From an uncultured Clostridia bacterium (GTDB lineage: Bacteria; Bacillota; Clostridia; TANB77; CAG-508): a DNA stretch of 48,902 bases. Below the pieces are notes generated by a model, which was not told the origin of the DNA, did no database searches, and saw only the letters and a list, made by a program, of their open reading frames with translations. The DNA lies in contig CANQQQ010000007.1 in NCBI GenBank assembly GCA_947626025.1, forward strand, positions 1 to 48,902, given 5' to 3'. Shown here one piece after another: positions 1 to 8,465 of this stretch. Each line of letters starts with the position of its first letter. Position 1 is the first letter of the stretch. A program made the translations under genes and the position numbers.

Positions 1-318
1 GGAAGTCGACGTTATGACCACGAATATTAGAAAGGCACTGCGTGAAAAATTTGCGAAGCAAATTTTACTCGAAGTGCGAGTCGACTGGAAGTCGACGTTA
101 TGACCACGAATATTAGAAAGGCACTGCGTGAAAAATTTGCGAAGCAAATTTTACTCGAAGTGCAAGTCGACTGAAAGTCGACGTTATGACCACGAGTATT
201 AGAAAGGCACTGCGTGAAAAATTTGCGAAGCAAATTTTACTCGAAGTGCAAGTCGACTGAAAGTCGACGTTATGACCATGAATATTAGAAAGGCACTGCG
301 TGAAAAATTTGCGAAGCA
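1..318. repeat. 86-bp tandem repeat array, 3.7 units, each with a long imperfect hairpin
   Basis: Units begin at 1, 87, 173 and 259, a period of exactly 86 bp, and differ at only a few bases. The fourth unit stops at 318, at the apex of its hairpin. Each unit holds an imperfect palindrome with ~20-nt arms (GCACT...AGTGC outside, AAATTTGC-GAA-GCAAATTT inside, three mismatches), and adjoining units meet at AGTCGACT/GAAGTCGAC motifs. The array touches the left edge, so its true copy number is unknown. Open frames on the minus strand here are by-products of the repeat. I do not recognise the family; it resembles a REP- or MITE-like non-coding element. Confidence 0.93.
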
Positions 319-379
319 TTCCCTACCACCTTCTTTACAAAGAGTTATTGAATGAGATAATAATAATTTGTAAAAACTA

Positions 380-407
380 TTGCATAAAAAAATAAAAATG
401 ATAAAAT
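380..407 (+). promoter_or_regulatory. Candidate sigma-A promoter of the 441 gene
   Basis: TTGCAT (380-385), 16-bp spacer, TAAAAT (402-407), 33 bp ahead of the ATG. Plausible, but such matches are common in DNA this AT-rich. Confidence 0.45.
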
Positions 408-440
408 ATATGTATATATTTTATAGAGAGGGGAAAAAGA

Positions 441-2291
441 ATGAAAAATTCAAAGAAAAAAATTATAATTATCTTATCAATAATAGTCGTAATACTTATT
501 GCACTGATAGGTACAGCTGCAGCAATGATAGTAACAGGAAAAGTTGCATTGACAACTGAACAAAAACTAGCAAAAGGATTATCAGATATAACAAGCAAAA
601 TATCATTTTCTAATCTAGAAGAAAAGTTAAAAGAAACAGAGAAAATATATGAAACACCATTTGAAGCAGAAACTACTATTACATCTAAAATAAATACGAT
701 AGAATTAGAAGACATGAATGGAATGGAAGAACTAGTGGATGAACTAAAAAATACTGTGAATAATTCAGTTATCACAAATACAGTTAAAGCAGATTTAAAA
801 AATAATATCATAAATGATAATTTAATGTTAAAAGCAAATGACATAGTTGAAGAGATTTCTGGAGAGATAGAATACAATGGAGATACAATTTCCCTACGTT
901 CAAAAGAATTAAATGAAAAATATATTGCAATTAAGAGAAGTGATGCAGAATCAAGTGATGAGTATGAAGATTTTGTAAAAATATTTGACTTCCTTGATAA
1001 AGCATGCATGAAACAAGAGACAAGTTTATATTTAACTGAAGAAGAGAAAAATCACTTTTCAGAAAATTATGGAAAAATATTTGCTAATTATATAACAGAA
1101 GATATGATTACAGAAGAAGATTCTACTATATTATTAGATGAGGTAAATACTACGAATTGTTCAAAAGTAGGAATTACATTAAATAAAGACCAAATAATCG
1201 AGCTATTTGCACAATATTTAAATACTTTAGAGAATGATGCCACAGCAAAACAAATAATAATAGATAGAATGAATTTATTAGGTGATTTTGACGAAGATGA
1301 TTTATTAGATTTGATTGATGATTTAAGATACGATATATTAGATTTAGATGAGACGGCAAGTTTGAAATTTTCAGTATATTGTACAATGTTTAAAACATAT
1401 GGATTTGATTTAGAAGTTATCGAAGATTTAGATACTGCTAAGGTATCAACAATTTTTGGAAAAGAAAAAGATGAAATGTATTTTACTGAAAATGATGAAG
1501 AAATTTTAAGTCTTATAAAAACGGGTGATGATATTTTAATATCTTCTCAAAATGAAGAAACATCTTTCATAATAGAAATAAATAAAATAGACAATGATAA
1601 TGTAATATCATTAAATATAAATGATTTAGAAGAAGAAGTAGCACTTGGTGTAACAATAACTACAAAACAAATATCAAAAACACAAAATGAAAATGTATCA
1701 AATATTAATATTGGATTTGTTGTAGATTCAAGTGATGTTAAAGCTGACCTTGAATTAATACTTGACTCAAGTATTAGATATGTAGATTCAATAAATACAA
1801 CAACAATTAGTGATTCAAATTCATTAGATTTAATCAATGCTACCCAAAGTGAATTACAAGAATATGGAGAGAAAGTAACAAATAACGGAAATGAAATTGT
1901 ACAAAAAATGTTGCAAAATTCTAAATTAGTTAATATGATATATTCAATAATTTCAAGTGATCAAGGCAGTTATAGTGGATCATATGGAAATGTAGATGAT
2001 TCTGTAACATCAAGTGAATTTAATAATATGTTTGCAGAATATGCTGGTACTTTAACTGGAGAACAAGCAAAGTCATTACTAGATATGCTATCAACAAATA
2101 ATGCTAATAGCAGTCATACAGTAGCAGTTAGTATAACTGATAGTGGAAATACATTGCTTAGTAGTACAGAAAATTATGTAGGAATTTCACTTGCAGATTC
2201 ACTAATTAGTTCAACTAATTATTATACAATATTAGTTAATGAAATTGATGAAGGCGGATATATTAAAGCGATTGAAATAGTAAAACAATAG
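441..2291 (+). CDS. Membrane-anchored extracytoplasmic protein of unknown function
   Basis: 616 residues. A lysine-rich N-terminus is followed by one hydrophobic segment (about residues 7-29), then a long hydrophilic region rich in Asp, Glu, Ser, Thr and Asn. This predicts an N-terminally anchored protein with nearly all its mass outside the membrane. No catalytic motif, cell-wall sorting signal or internal repeat was recognised. The ATG is preceded by GAGAGGGG (426-433), and a strong terminator follows, so it is probably a single-gene unit. Its left neighbour is the repeat array. It could be a lipoprotein-like or surface protein of a lineage-specific family; I do not assign a function. Confidence 0.85.
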   Translation: MKNSKKKIIIILSIIVVILIALIGTAAAMIVTGKVALTTEQKLAKGLSDITSKISFSNLEEKLKETEKIYETPFEAETTITSKINTIELEDMNGMEELVDELKNTVNNSVITNTVKADLKNNIINDNLMLKANDIVEEISGEIEYNGDTISLRSKELNEKYIAIKRSDAESSDEYEDFVKIFDFLDKACMKQETSLYLTEEEKNHFSENYGKIFANYITEDMITEEDSTILLDEVNTTNCSKVGITLNKDQIIELFAQYLNTLENDATAKQIIIDRMNLLGDFDEDDLLDLIDDLRYDILDLDETASLKFSVYCTMFKTYGFDLEVIEDLDTAKVSTIFGKEKDEMYFTENDEEILSLIKTGDDILISSQNEETSFIIEINKIDNDNVISLNINDLEEEVALGVTITTKQISKTQNENVSNINIGFVVDSSDVKADLELILDSSIRYVDSINTTTISDSNSLDLINATQSELQEYGEKVTNNGNEIVQKMLQNSKLVNMIYSIISSDQGSYSGSYGNVDDSVTSSEFNNMFAEYAGTLTGEQAKSLLDMLSTNNANSSHTVAVSITDSGNTLLSSTENYVGISLADSLISSTNYYTILVNEIDEGGYIKAIEIVKQ

Positions 2292-2300
2292 AAACAATGA

Positions 2301-2330
2301 AAGTCTCGGGAGTGCCGAGACTTTTATTAT
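2301..2330 (+). terminator. Rho-independent terminator after the 441 gene
   Basis: 9-bp perfect stem AAGTCTCGG/CCGAGACTT with a 5-nt loop, followed by TTATTATTTA. It lies 10 bp after the stop codon. Confidence 0.88.
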
Positions 2331-2409
2331 TTAATGTAATTTATCTAGATCTACAGTAATGAATTATTATTTACGATAAGATTTGATAATTTTCGATTAT
2401 AAAATCAAA

Positions 2410-2447
2410 TTAGGAAGAGCAATTGCAATTTTGTTCTTCCTAACTTT
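2410..2447. terminator. Second hairpin in the 2292-2540 gap, possible terminator
   Basis: An 11-bp stem (arms 2410-2420 and 2433-2443, one G-U pair) has a 12-nt loop and is followed by CTTTATATAAT. It sits upstream of the promoter at 2460-2488. It could be a back-up terminator or insulator. Confidence 0.5.
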
Positions 2448-2459
2448 ATATAATAGGAC

Positions 2460-2488
2460 TTGCCAAAAATTAATAATGAATGTATAAT
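2460..2488 (+). promoter_or_regulatory. Sigma-A promoter of the winged-helix gene
   Basis: TTGCCA (2460-2465), 17-bp spacer, perfect TATAAT (2483-2488), 52 bp before the start codon. Confidence 0.7.
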
Positions 2489-2540
2489 AAATGAGTAGTA
2501 AAATGAATAATAGTATATTCATTTGTAAGGAGGAATTAGT

Positions 2541-3485
2541 ATGGTAGAAGATAGCCAAATTGAAGCAACAGTTTCACCTTTTGCTGTAAAAAAAGGGGAG
2601 ATAAAAACATTTGATGGGAAAGACGGATATGTATCAATGCAACAAATAATTAACAAAATAAATTTAGGACATATAAACGAGTTGCATTTTACAATATTGG
2701 AAATTCTAAATGAATTTGAGTTTATCACATCAAGACAGTTATGCCAAATACTTGATAATAAAGGTATAGAATATGGTTCACAAGATAAGCTAAATAATAA
2801 ATTAGAGCAAATGATAAAATCAAAAATGCTAACAAGGTATTATTTCTCTTCATTAGAAGAAGGAAAAGGTACTTATAGGGTTTATTGTTTAGAAAAAATG
2901 GGAAAATATTTATTGACTTCAAGGGGAATAGAGTGCAAGTGGCAACCAAGTGATAATACTAAACCAGTAGGAATGATTAAAAAAAGATTAGCTGGAAATC
3001 AAATATTATTAGCTTATTTGAGAAAGGTAAAAGCATTTGATGAATATACAGTAAAACCATCATTAACGGCGAAATCATTAGGAAAAACATTTAAAGCTAC
3101 AGGTGGAAGTGTAAAACTTTCTAAAAACGGCAAGTCTATAATATTTGTTTTTGAAGTAATTAGAAGAGAAGATGACTGGGAGAAAAAATTGGAAGATAAG
3201 ATGAAGTTTTATGGAGATTTTTATAATAATTTTGTTCCTGGAGATTCTGGATATGATTCATTACCACAATTAATTATAGATTGTGAGGATGAAAAACATA
3301 TGGTGGAAACGTATAAAAATATAGTTATAAAAGGTTTAGAGATACCAAAGATAAAATTATATTTTACCACAGATTTAAGACAGAATAAGGAGAGTTTAGC
3401 TGATACTTTAGTTGAATTTAAATTAGATGAAGAAACTAATAAATATAAAGTAGCTAATGTAGAACTTAAATTATTAGATAATTAA
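2541..3485 (+). CDS. Replication-relaxation-like winged-helix protein
   Basis: 314 residues. Residues ~48-125 read as a winged-helix DNA-binding domain: helices of the type ILEILNEFEFITSRQLCQIL, then a two-strand wing ending in YRVYCLEKMGKYLL. The C-terminal half has the alternating pattern seen in replication-relaxation proteins (Pfam Replic_Relax), which occur with TraG/FtsK-type ATPases on Gram-positive mobile elements. It has a consensus promoter and Shine-Dalgarno site (AAGGAGG, 2528-2534). It is convergent with the coupling ATPase and shares an 18-bp bidirectional terminator with it. The family assignment is from pattern memory; a generic winged-helix regulator is the alternative. No nuclease or relaxase residues are evident. 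Confidence 0.7.
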   Translation: MVEDSQIEATVSPFAVKKGEIKTFDGKDGYVSMQQIINKINLGHINELHFTILEILNEFEFITSRQLCQILDNKGIEYGSQDKLNNKLEQMIKSKMLTRYYFSSLEEGKGTYRVYCLEKMGKYLLTSRGIECKWQPSDNTKPVGMIKKRLAGNQILLAYLRKVKAFDEYTVKPSLTAKSLGKTFKATGGSVKLSKNGKSIIFVFEVIRREDDWEKKLEDKMKFYGDFYNNFVPGDSGYDSLPQLIIDCEDEKHMVETYKNIVIKGLEIPKIKLYFTTDLRQNKESLADTLVEFKLDEETNKYKVANVELKLLDN

Positions 3486-3491
3486 AACTAC

Positions 3492-3528
3492 AAAATAATA
3501 CCCTCAGTTCAACTGAGGGTATTATTTT
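3492..3528. terminator. Bidirectional terminator between convergent genes
   Basis: A perfect 18/18-nt inverted repeat centred on 3510, GC-rich in the middle with A runs on the left and T runs on the right. It can end transcripts arriving from both 2541-3485 (+) and 3534-5849 (-). Confidence 0.92.
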
Positions 3529-3533
3529 ACTTA

Positions 3534-5849
3534 TTAATTATTATCATCATTCTTTTTATTAAAATCAAATATTATTGAGTCACCATTATTGTATAAGAAA
3601 TCAGAATCAGCTTGAATTGGATTATCAGCATTATCACTAGAAGTGTTATCATATGATTTAAATTTGCCTCTATTTAAACTATCATAAGAATCGTTAGATG
3701 AAATTTCATTATTAAATTTAGCGAAGTCAAATACTTTTGATTTATGTGGTTCTTTATATTCAGAAGCAAGGAAGTTTAAAGTTAATTTAGCAGCATAGTA
3801 TTTTCCTCCTGCATCTTTAGTTTTAAATGCGGCAATTTTAAATTTAAAGTTTTGAATAGCATCAGGTTTGAACCAAGGAACCCAATCCCATGAAGCACCT
3901 TTATAATTTGCACCATTGCTATTGTCTGCACCAGGTCCTCCAATGTGATAATCTTGAGTTGTTTTCCATAGCTTTCTAGAACCCATTTCTTTTGACCACC
4001 ATTCATTATCTCCAGCACTATTATTACCAAATACAAATTTTGTAATACAGTTAGCTATTATTGTTTTTTGAACATTTTCATTATTTTCAAGACGTAATTG
4101 AGCTATATTTTGAGTAGATATTATTGTTCCAACTCTATATTTTCTATACATTGTAAATAATGGTAAAGTATTATTACATACAAAGTCAGCAAATTCATCA
4201 ATATATAAGAAATTTGGAATACGTGTATTCTCATTTCCTGGTCTTTTTAGTACAGCATGTTGCATTGAAAGGATAAAGAACAATCCAAATGCTTTATGAA
4301 GCATACGACCTAGATCACCACGCCTTGTACAAACAAATATTACTTGACCTGTTTCAAGTGCTTTACTAAAGTCTATATTGTTAGTTCTATTACACAAAAT
4401 ATTTTTAAGACCAGGCATTCTTAATAATAAATCTAATTGAGTAACAGCTGAATATATAGAAGCTTGTGTATCATGTAAGAATTCACCAGGTGTAAAATAT
4501 TTTTTGAAATAGTTAATTTGTAATTTATATTTAGTAGCAAGTTCAGGGTCTTGTTCCATTTTGTTACATAAATCAATAATCAAATCAAAATTATTAAACA
4601 TATCTAGCATATCTTCTAAGTTTGGAAGTAGTCCATCATGAAGCTTTGGATACATTTCACTTAAAATAATTGATAGATTTTCAACTGCTTGTAAAGCAGA
4701 ATTTTGATGATATGCTTCTTCATGAGTTGGTTTCTGTGACATATACATGTTAGAAAGGATTGCAGATATAACAACAGCTACGACTTCTGGACGACCATAT
4801 GCAAATGGATTTATTCCTATTGATTTCAAATCTGCTGGATCTATTAATGTATAAGGTATATTGAAATTATCTGCTACGTCGATCATATGAGAAATAGTTT
4901 CAAAATCAGGTGCAATAGATGTTATTCCTAAATCTCTATATACTGATGAATTATCGCTTAAGAACATTTTATGCATATAAGCTCTATATAATTTTTCTTT
5001 TCCATCTTTAACTGTAAGCATATTTAAAGAGAAATTTTTATTTATATAATCATTATCATAAGGACAACTTAATGTTGCAAGTCCAGTTTTTAATGCTGTA
5101 TGACCTAATTCTTTTGAAGCCTCTTTGAAGAAATATTTTTTCTTTAAGTCATGGGCAATCATTGGTTCAAAGATAAGAGAAGTTTTTCCTGAGCCAGATA
5201 CACCACAGACAAGAGTTGGTTCAAATCTACGTGCTTCACAGATTTTAGCTGAACTACCTGTTTCGTAGTCAGTACCGAAGCTAATTTCATAACTATATGG
5301 ACCAAGTTTTGCTGGCTTTTTAGAAATATCAAGTCCTCCATAATCCATGATAGATTGATATTCTAGATATGTATCGCCAACATCTGTATATAAGAACCAG
5401 AATAATGTTGCTACAGTGGTAACAGGGAAATAAAATGCTATTGCGCAGAATGCTCTTTTTACTTCTACATAGAAACCTGTAACAATTTCAACATAATTTG
5501 GTACAGAAAGTAATAATAACCATCCTAATTGATTTATCCATTGAACTACCATTGAAATTCCTATAATGTATACCATTACAAAATACAGAATAAGAAAAGT
5601 AAATTTCTTAGTAGTATCTTTTGCAAATTTTGATGCACATGAAAATAAAAATGCAAATATAGGGCATGCTAATGCAAATGTATAAAGAATAGGTCCCCAG
5701 TATGATACACCTATACCAGTTACGAAAATGAATATCATTTCAACAATTCTATCTACTGCTATGTATATTGTAAATAATGTTAATAGATATGTAAAGAATG
5801 TATTTCTATCAGTTTTTAATATACTTAAAAATTTATCTAAATATTTCAA
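3534..5849 (-). CDS. VirD4/TraG-family type IV coupling ATPase
   Basis: About 772 residues. The N-terminal ~155 residues hold four or five hydrophobic helices (about 20-40, 52-72, 84-104, 134-155). The RecA-like motor follows, with Walker A GVSGSGKTS at ~217-225 and Walker B FLYIDEFADF at ~548-557, as in T4SS coupling proteins and TraM-recognition ATPases. The C-terminal ~70 residues are Asn/Asp/Ser rich. The family pumps DNA or protein substrates into a secretion channel at the inner membrane. No ATG exists near the N-terminus. Two adjacent TTG codons (5852-5850 and 5849-5847) follow GGTGGG; the second gives the better 7-nt spacing and was chosen. No relaxase, VirB4 or other mating-pair gene lies nearby, so its present role is unclear. 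Confidence 0.85.
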   Translation of the reverse strand: MKYLDKFLSILKTDRNTFFTYLLTLFTIYIAVDRIVEMIFIFVTGIGVSYWGPILYTFALACPIFAFLFSCASKFAKDTTKKFTFLILYFVMVYIIGISMVVQWINQLGWLLLLSVPNYVEIVTGFYVEVKRAFCAIAFYFPVTTVATLFWFLYTDVGDTYLEYQSIMDYGGLDISKKPAKLGPYSYEISFGTDYETGSSAKICEARRFEPTLVCGVSGSGKTSLIFEPMIAHDLKKKYFFKEASKELGHTALKTGLATLSCPYDNDYINKNFSLNMLTVKDGKEKLYRAYMHKMFLSDNSSVYRDLGITSIAPDFETISHMIDVADNFNIPYTLIDPADLKSIGINPFAYGRPEVVAVVISAILSNMYMSQKPTHEEAYHQNSALQAVENLSIILSEMYPKLHDGLLPNLEDMLDMFNNFDLIIDLCNKMEQDPELATKYKLQINYFKKYFTPGEFLHDTQASIYSAVTQLDLLLRMPGLKNILCNRTNNIDFSKALETGQVIFVCTRRGDLGRMLHKAFGLFFILSMQHAVLKRPGNENTRIPNFLYIDEFADFVCNNTLPLFTMYRKYRVGTIISTQNIAQLRLENNENVQKTIIANCITKFVFGNNSAGDNEWWSKEMGSRKLWKTTQDYHIGGPGADNSNGANYKGASWDWVPWFKPDAIQNFKFKIAAFKTKDAGGKYYAAKLTLNFLASEYKEPHKSKVFDFAKFNNEISSNDSYDSLNRGKFKSYDNTSSDNADNPIQADSDFLYNNGDSIIFDFNKKNDDNN

Positions 5850-5852
5850 CAA

Positions 5853-6165
5853 TTATCCCACCACTTTCGATATAATTATGCTTTATATATTATCCCATAA
5901 ATTCAGCAAAAAAACAAGTCTTTTACATAAAAAAACATATCTATATTTACAATATATATAAAATAAATATCAAAAATATTGATAAAATATAAACTTAATA
6001 ATATAATATAAAAGCTAGATTAAATAAATAAGAAAAATTTTCTTTAATTTGTTTTGGCGATTTGAGTTTTCAATTGAAAAAATAAAACTCAGAATAATAG
6101 CGATGGTGCTTTATATAGTAGAAAAGTATAGCTTTCCTATCATATAAAACGAAGGGGAAAAAATA
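5853..6165. other. AT-rich divergent intergenic region
   Basis: 313 bp between the divergent coupling-ATPase and flippase genes; it must carry both promoters. I see no RNA gene. There is a GAGTTTT/AAAACTC stem-loop at about 6066-6092 and a short pyrimidine/purine repeat before the flippase Shine-Dalgarno site. No riboswitch motif was recognised. Confidence 0.6.
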
Positions 6166-7803
6166 ATGGAGGAAACTGAAAATAAGAAAAGAATAAAAAA
6201 AGAAGGCTTTATGCAGAGTGTATTAGTATTAATGATTTCACAACTAGTAATAAAGTTATTAGGACTAATATACAAAATATATCTTACTAATAAAGAAGGC
6301 TTTGGTGATACTGGAAATGCAATTTATAGTAGCGGGTATCAAATATACGCATTACTACTTACAATATCATCAATCGGAGTACCAAATGCCATTTCAAAGT
6401 TAGTATCTGAAAAAGTTGCTATTGGTGACAGTAAAGGAGCACACAGAATATTTAAAATTGCACTTTTAACATTTGGCTTAATAGGATTTATTGCTACAAT
6501 GATATTATTCTTGGGAGCAGGTTATATATCAAATGTCATTTTACAAATCCCTGAGGCTGAAATGACACTTGTAGCTTTATCACCAGCAATTTTCTTTGTT
6601 ACAATTGCATCAGTATTAAGAGGGTATTTTAATGGTAGAGAGAAAATATCTGTAACAGCAAAATCACAAACACTAGAGCAAATATTTAAAACAGTACTTA
6701 CAGTAATTGTAGTAGAAATAGTAGGATTAGTTACGAATTTAAATACAACATTAATGTCTGCAGGTGCTAATTTAGCTACGACATTATCTGTTTTACTAAG
6801 TTTTGGATATCTAACACTATATTATAAAATATATAAAAGAGATATTGCAGTAGAGATAAAAAACTCAGTTAATTATAAGCATGAAAGATTAACAAGTATA
6901 GTAAAAAGGATACTTTTTGTATCAATACCAATAACTTTAAGTGCAATAATGTCGACTTTAAACAAGAATATAGACTCTATTACTGTAGTAAGAGGATTAA
7001 AAAAATTCTTATCAGAAGCAGAAGCAAAATCACAGTATGGTATATTAAGTGGAAAAGTTGATACACTAATAACATTACCATTATCATTTAATATTGCATT
7101 TGCCACAGCACTAGTTCCATCAATTTCTTCTTCAATGGCAAGAGGAGAAAAAGAGAGTGCTAGTAAAAGAATATCTTTTTCAATATTAATATCAATATTA
7201 ATAGGATTGCCATGTACAGTTGGTATGATGATATTTTCAAAGCAAATAATAAATTTACTATTCCCAAATGCTACAAATGGTAGTTTATTATTGCAGATAA
7301 GTGCAATAACAATTATATTTTCAGTATTAGCTCAAACTATTAATGGCGCTTTACAGGGATTAGGGAAGATAATGACTCCTGCGATTACTTCTACAATAGG
7401 ATTAATTACTAAATTAATAGCTAATATTTGGCTAATTTCAATTCCAGGAATAGGAGTATATGGAGCAGCAATAGGCTCAATTATAAATAACATTGTAGCA
7501 TTTGTTTTAAGTTATATTGTATTAGCAAAGACTATAAAACTTGATACAAAATTTACAAAGTATATAATAAAGCCTATAATTGCCACAATAGCAATGGGAA
7601 TATGCTCATATTATATATATTTCTTATTTGCTGGTATAATTTCTGAAAGAATAGCAACAATAATAGCGATATTGACGGCTATAATAATATATGTTCTATT
7701 AGTAATAATTTTAAAAATTTTAGATGAAGAAGAAATGAGAATGATACCGTATGGGTCAAAGTTAATAAAAGTCCTTGAAAAACTAGGGTTTTACAAGAAA
7801 TAA
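6166..7803 (+). CDS. SpoVB/YtgP (MurJ-type) lipid flippase, MOP superfamily
   Basis: 545 residues, with about 14 hydrophobic helices throughout. The N-terminal region (FMQSVLVLMISQLVIKLLGL, then the YSSGYQIYALLLTISSIGVP stretch and AISKLVSE) is typical of the SpoVB/YtgP branch of the polysaccharide-transport family. YtgP of Bacillus acts as a lipid II flippase, and SpoVB serves the spore cortex. The protein would move lipid-linked cell-wall precursors across the cytoplasmic membrane. The length matches the family (~520-550). The start follows GAAGGGG (6151-6157). Sequence alone does not separate a vegetative MurJ-like enzyme from a sporulation-specific SpoVB, so no gene symbol is given. Confidence 0.85.
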   Translation: MEETENKKRIKKEGFMQSVLVLMISQLVIKLLGLIYKIYLTNKEGFGDTGNAIYSSGYQIYALLLTISSIGVPNAISKLVSEKVAIGDSKGAHRIFKIALLTFGLIGFIATMILFLGAGYISNVILQIPEAEMTLVALSPAIFFVTIASVLRGYFNGREKISVTAKSQTLEQIFKTVLTVIVVEIVGLVTNLNTTLMSAGANLATTLSVLLSFGYLTLYYKIYKRDIAVEIKNSVNYKHERLTSIVKRILFVSIPITLSAIMSTLNKNIDSITVVRGLKKFLSEAEAKSQYGILSGKVDTLITLPLSFNIAFATALVPSISSSMARGEKESASKRISFSILISILIGLPCTVGMMIFSKQIINLLFPNATNGSLLLQISAITIIFSVLAQTINGALQGLGKIMTPAITSTIGLITKLIANIWLISIPGIGVYGAAIGSIINNIVAFVLSYIVLAKTIKLDTKFTKYIIKPIIATIAMGICSYYIYFLFAGIISERIATIIAILTAIIIYVLLVIILKILDEEEMRMIPYGSKLIKVLEKLGFYKK

Positions 7804-7983
7804 AGCGAATTAAATTTAAAGGCAAAATGACAAAAATACGAAAAGATGAGATGCCCCTAAGAAAAAATTAAAAAATATATTAAAAAAAAAGAAGGATTTT
7901 GAATTAAATTGACGAATAATGTTTTTAGAAGTAGATGATAACAAAAAAATATGAGCATCTACATATAATAGGAGGTAATTTAA

Positions 7984-8259
7984 ATGAACAAATCTGAATT
8001 AGTAGCAGCCATAGCTGCAAAAACTGGAGAAACAAAGAAAAGTGCAGAAGCTAACTTAAATGCTTTCACAGAAGCAGTAGCAGAAGCATTAGTTAAAGGA
8101 GAAAAAGTACAATTAGTTGGTTTTGGATCTTTCGAAGTTAGAAAAAAAGCAGCTAGAAAAGGAAGAAACCCAAGAACTAAAGAAGAAATTAAAATACCAG
8201 CTTCTAAAGCTCCAGCTTTCAAAGCAGGAAAAGCATTAAAAGATATGGTAAATAAATAA
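7984..8259 (+). CDS. hup: HU-type histone-like DNA-binding protein
   Basis: 91 residues, the standard HU length. It shows the family hallmarks: N-terminal helical body MNKSELVAAIAAKTGETKKS, GFGSFEVRKKAARKGRNPRT at the start of the beta-arm, and the arm tip with the DNA-intercalating proline in GRNPRT. It forms dimers that bend and compact DNA and assist replication, recombination and repair. A strong AGGAGG Shine-Dalgarno site (7970-7975) and a strong terminator indicate an abundant single-gene transcript, as expected for HU. A candidate promoter TTGACG lies at 7909-7914 with a poor -10. Confidence 0.97.
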   Translation: MNKSELVAAIAAKTGETKKSAEANLNAFTEAVAEALVKGEKVQLVGFGSFEVRKKAARKGRNPRTKEEIKIPASKAPAFKAGKALKDMVNK

Positions 8260-8264
8260 AATAT

Positions 8265-8300
8265 AAATAATCCTAGCATTAAGCTAGGGTTATTTTTTTA
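8265..8300 (+). terminator. Terminator of hup
   Basis: 13-bp stem (8265-8277 with 8283-8295, one G-U pair), 5-nt loop ATTAA, continuing into a run of seven T. Confidence 0.93.
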
Positions 8301-8465
8301 TATTAGATAAAAATACTATAATCACTATTGACCTTGAGATTTCCTTACTTTGTTTGGAAACTTAAAAATCTGCAGAATAAAAGGGGCTAGTTACTTTTTT
8401 ATATTATTTTACAAATATAGAAAAATATGTAATAATATAGAAAAATATGCTTGAAAGGAGAAAAA

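Noticed and set aside
1-318. CRISPR array
   Set aside because: The unit is 86 bp, contiguous, and has no unique spacers; no cas genes are nearby.
27-319. Two overlapping minus-strand ORFs of 68 codons
   Set aside because: They are translations of the 86-bp repeat. The period is not a multiple of three and the frame moves with each unit; there is no ribosome site.
5728-5961. 77-codon plus-strand ORF at the start of the coupling-ATPase gene
   Set aside because: Antisense to the membrane-helix coding region, which naturally leaves the opposite strand open; no ribosome site.
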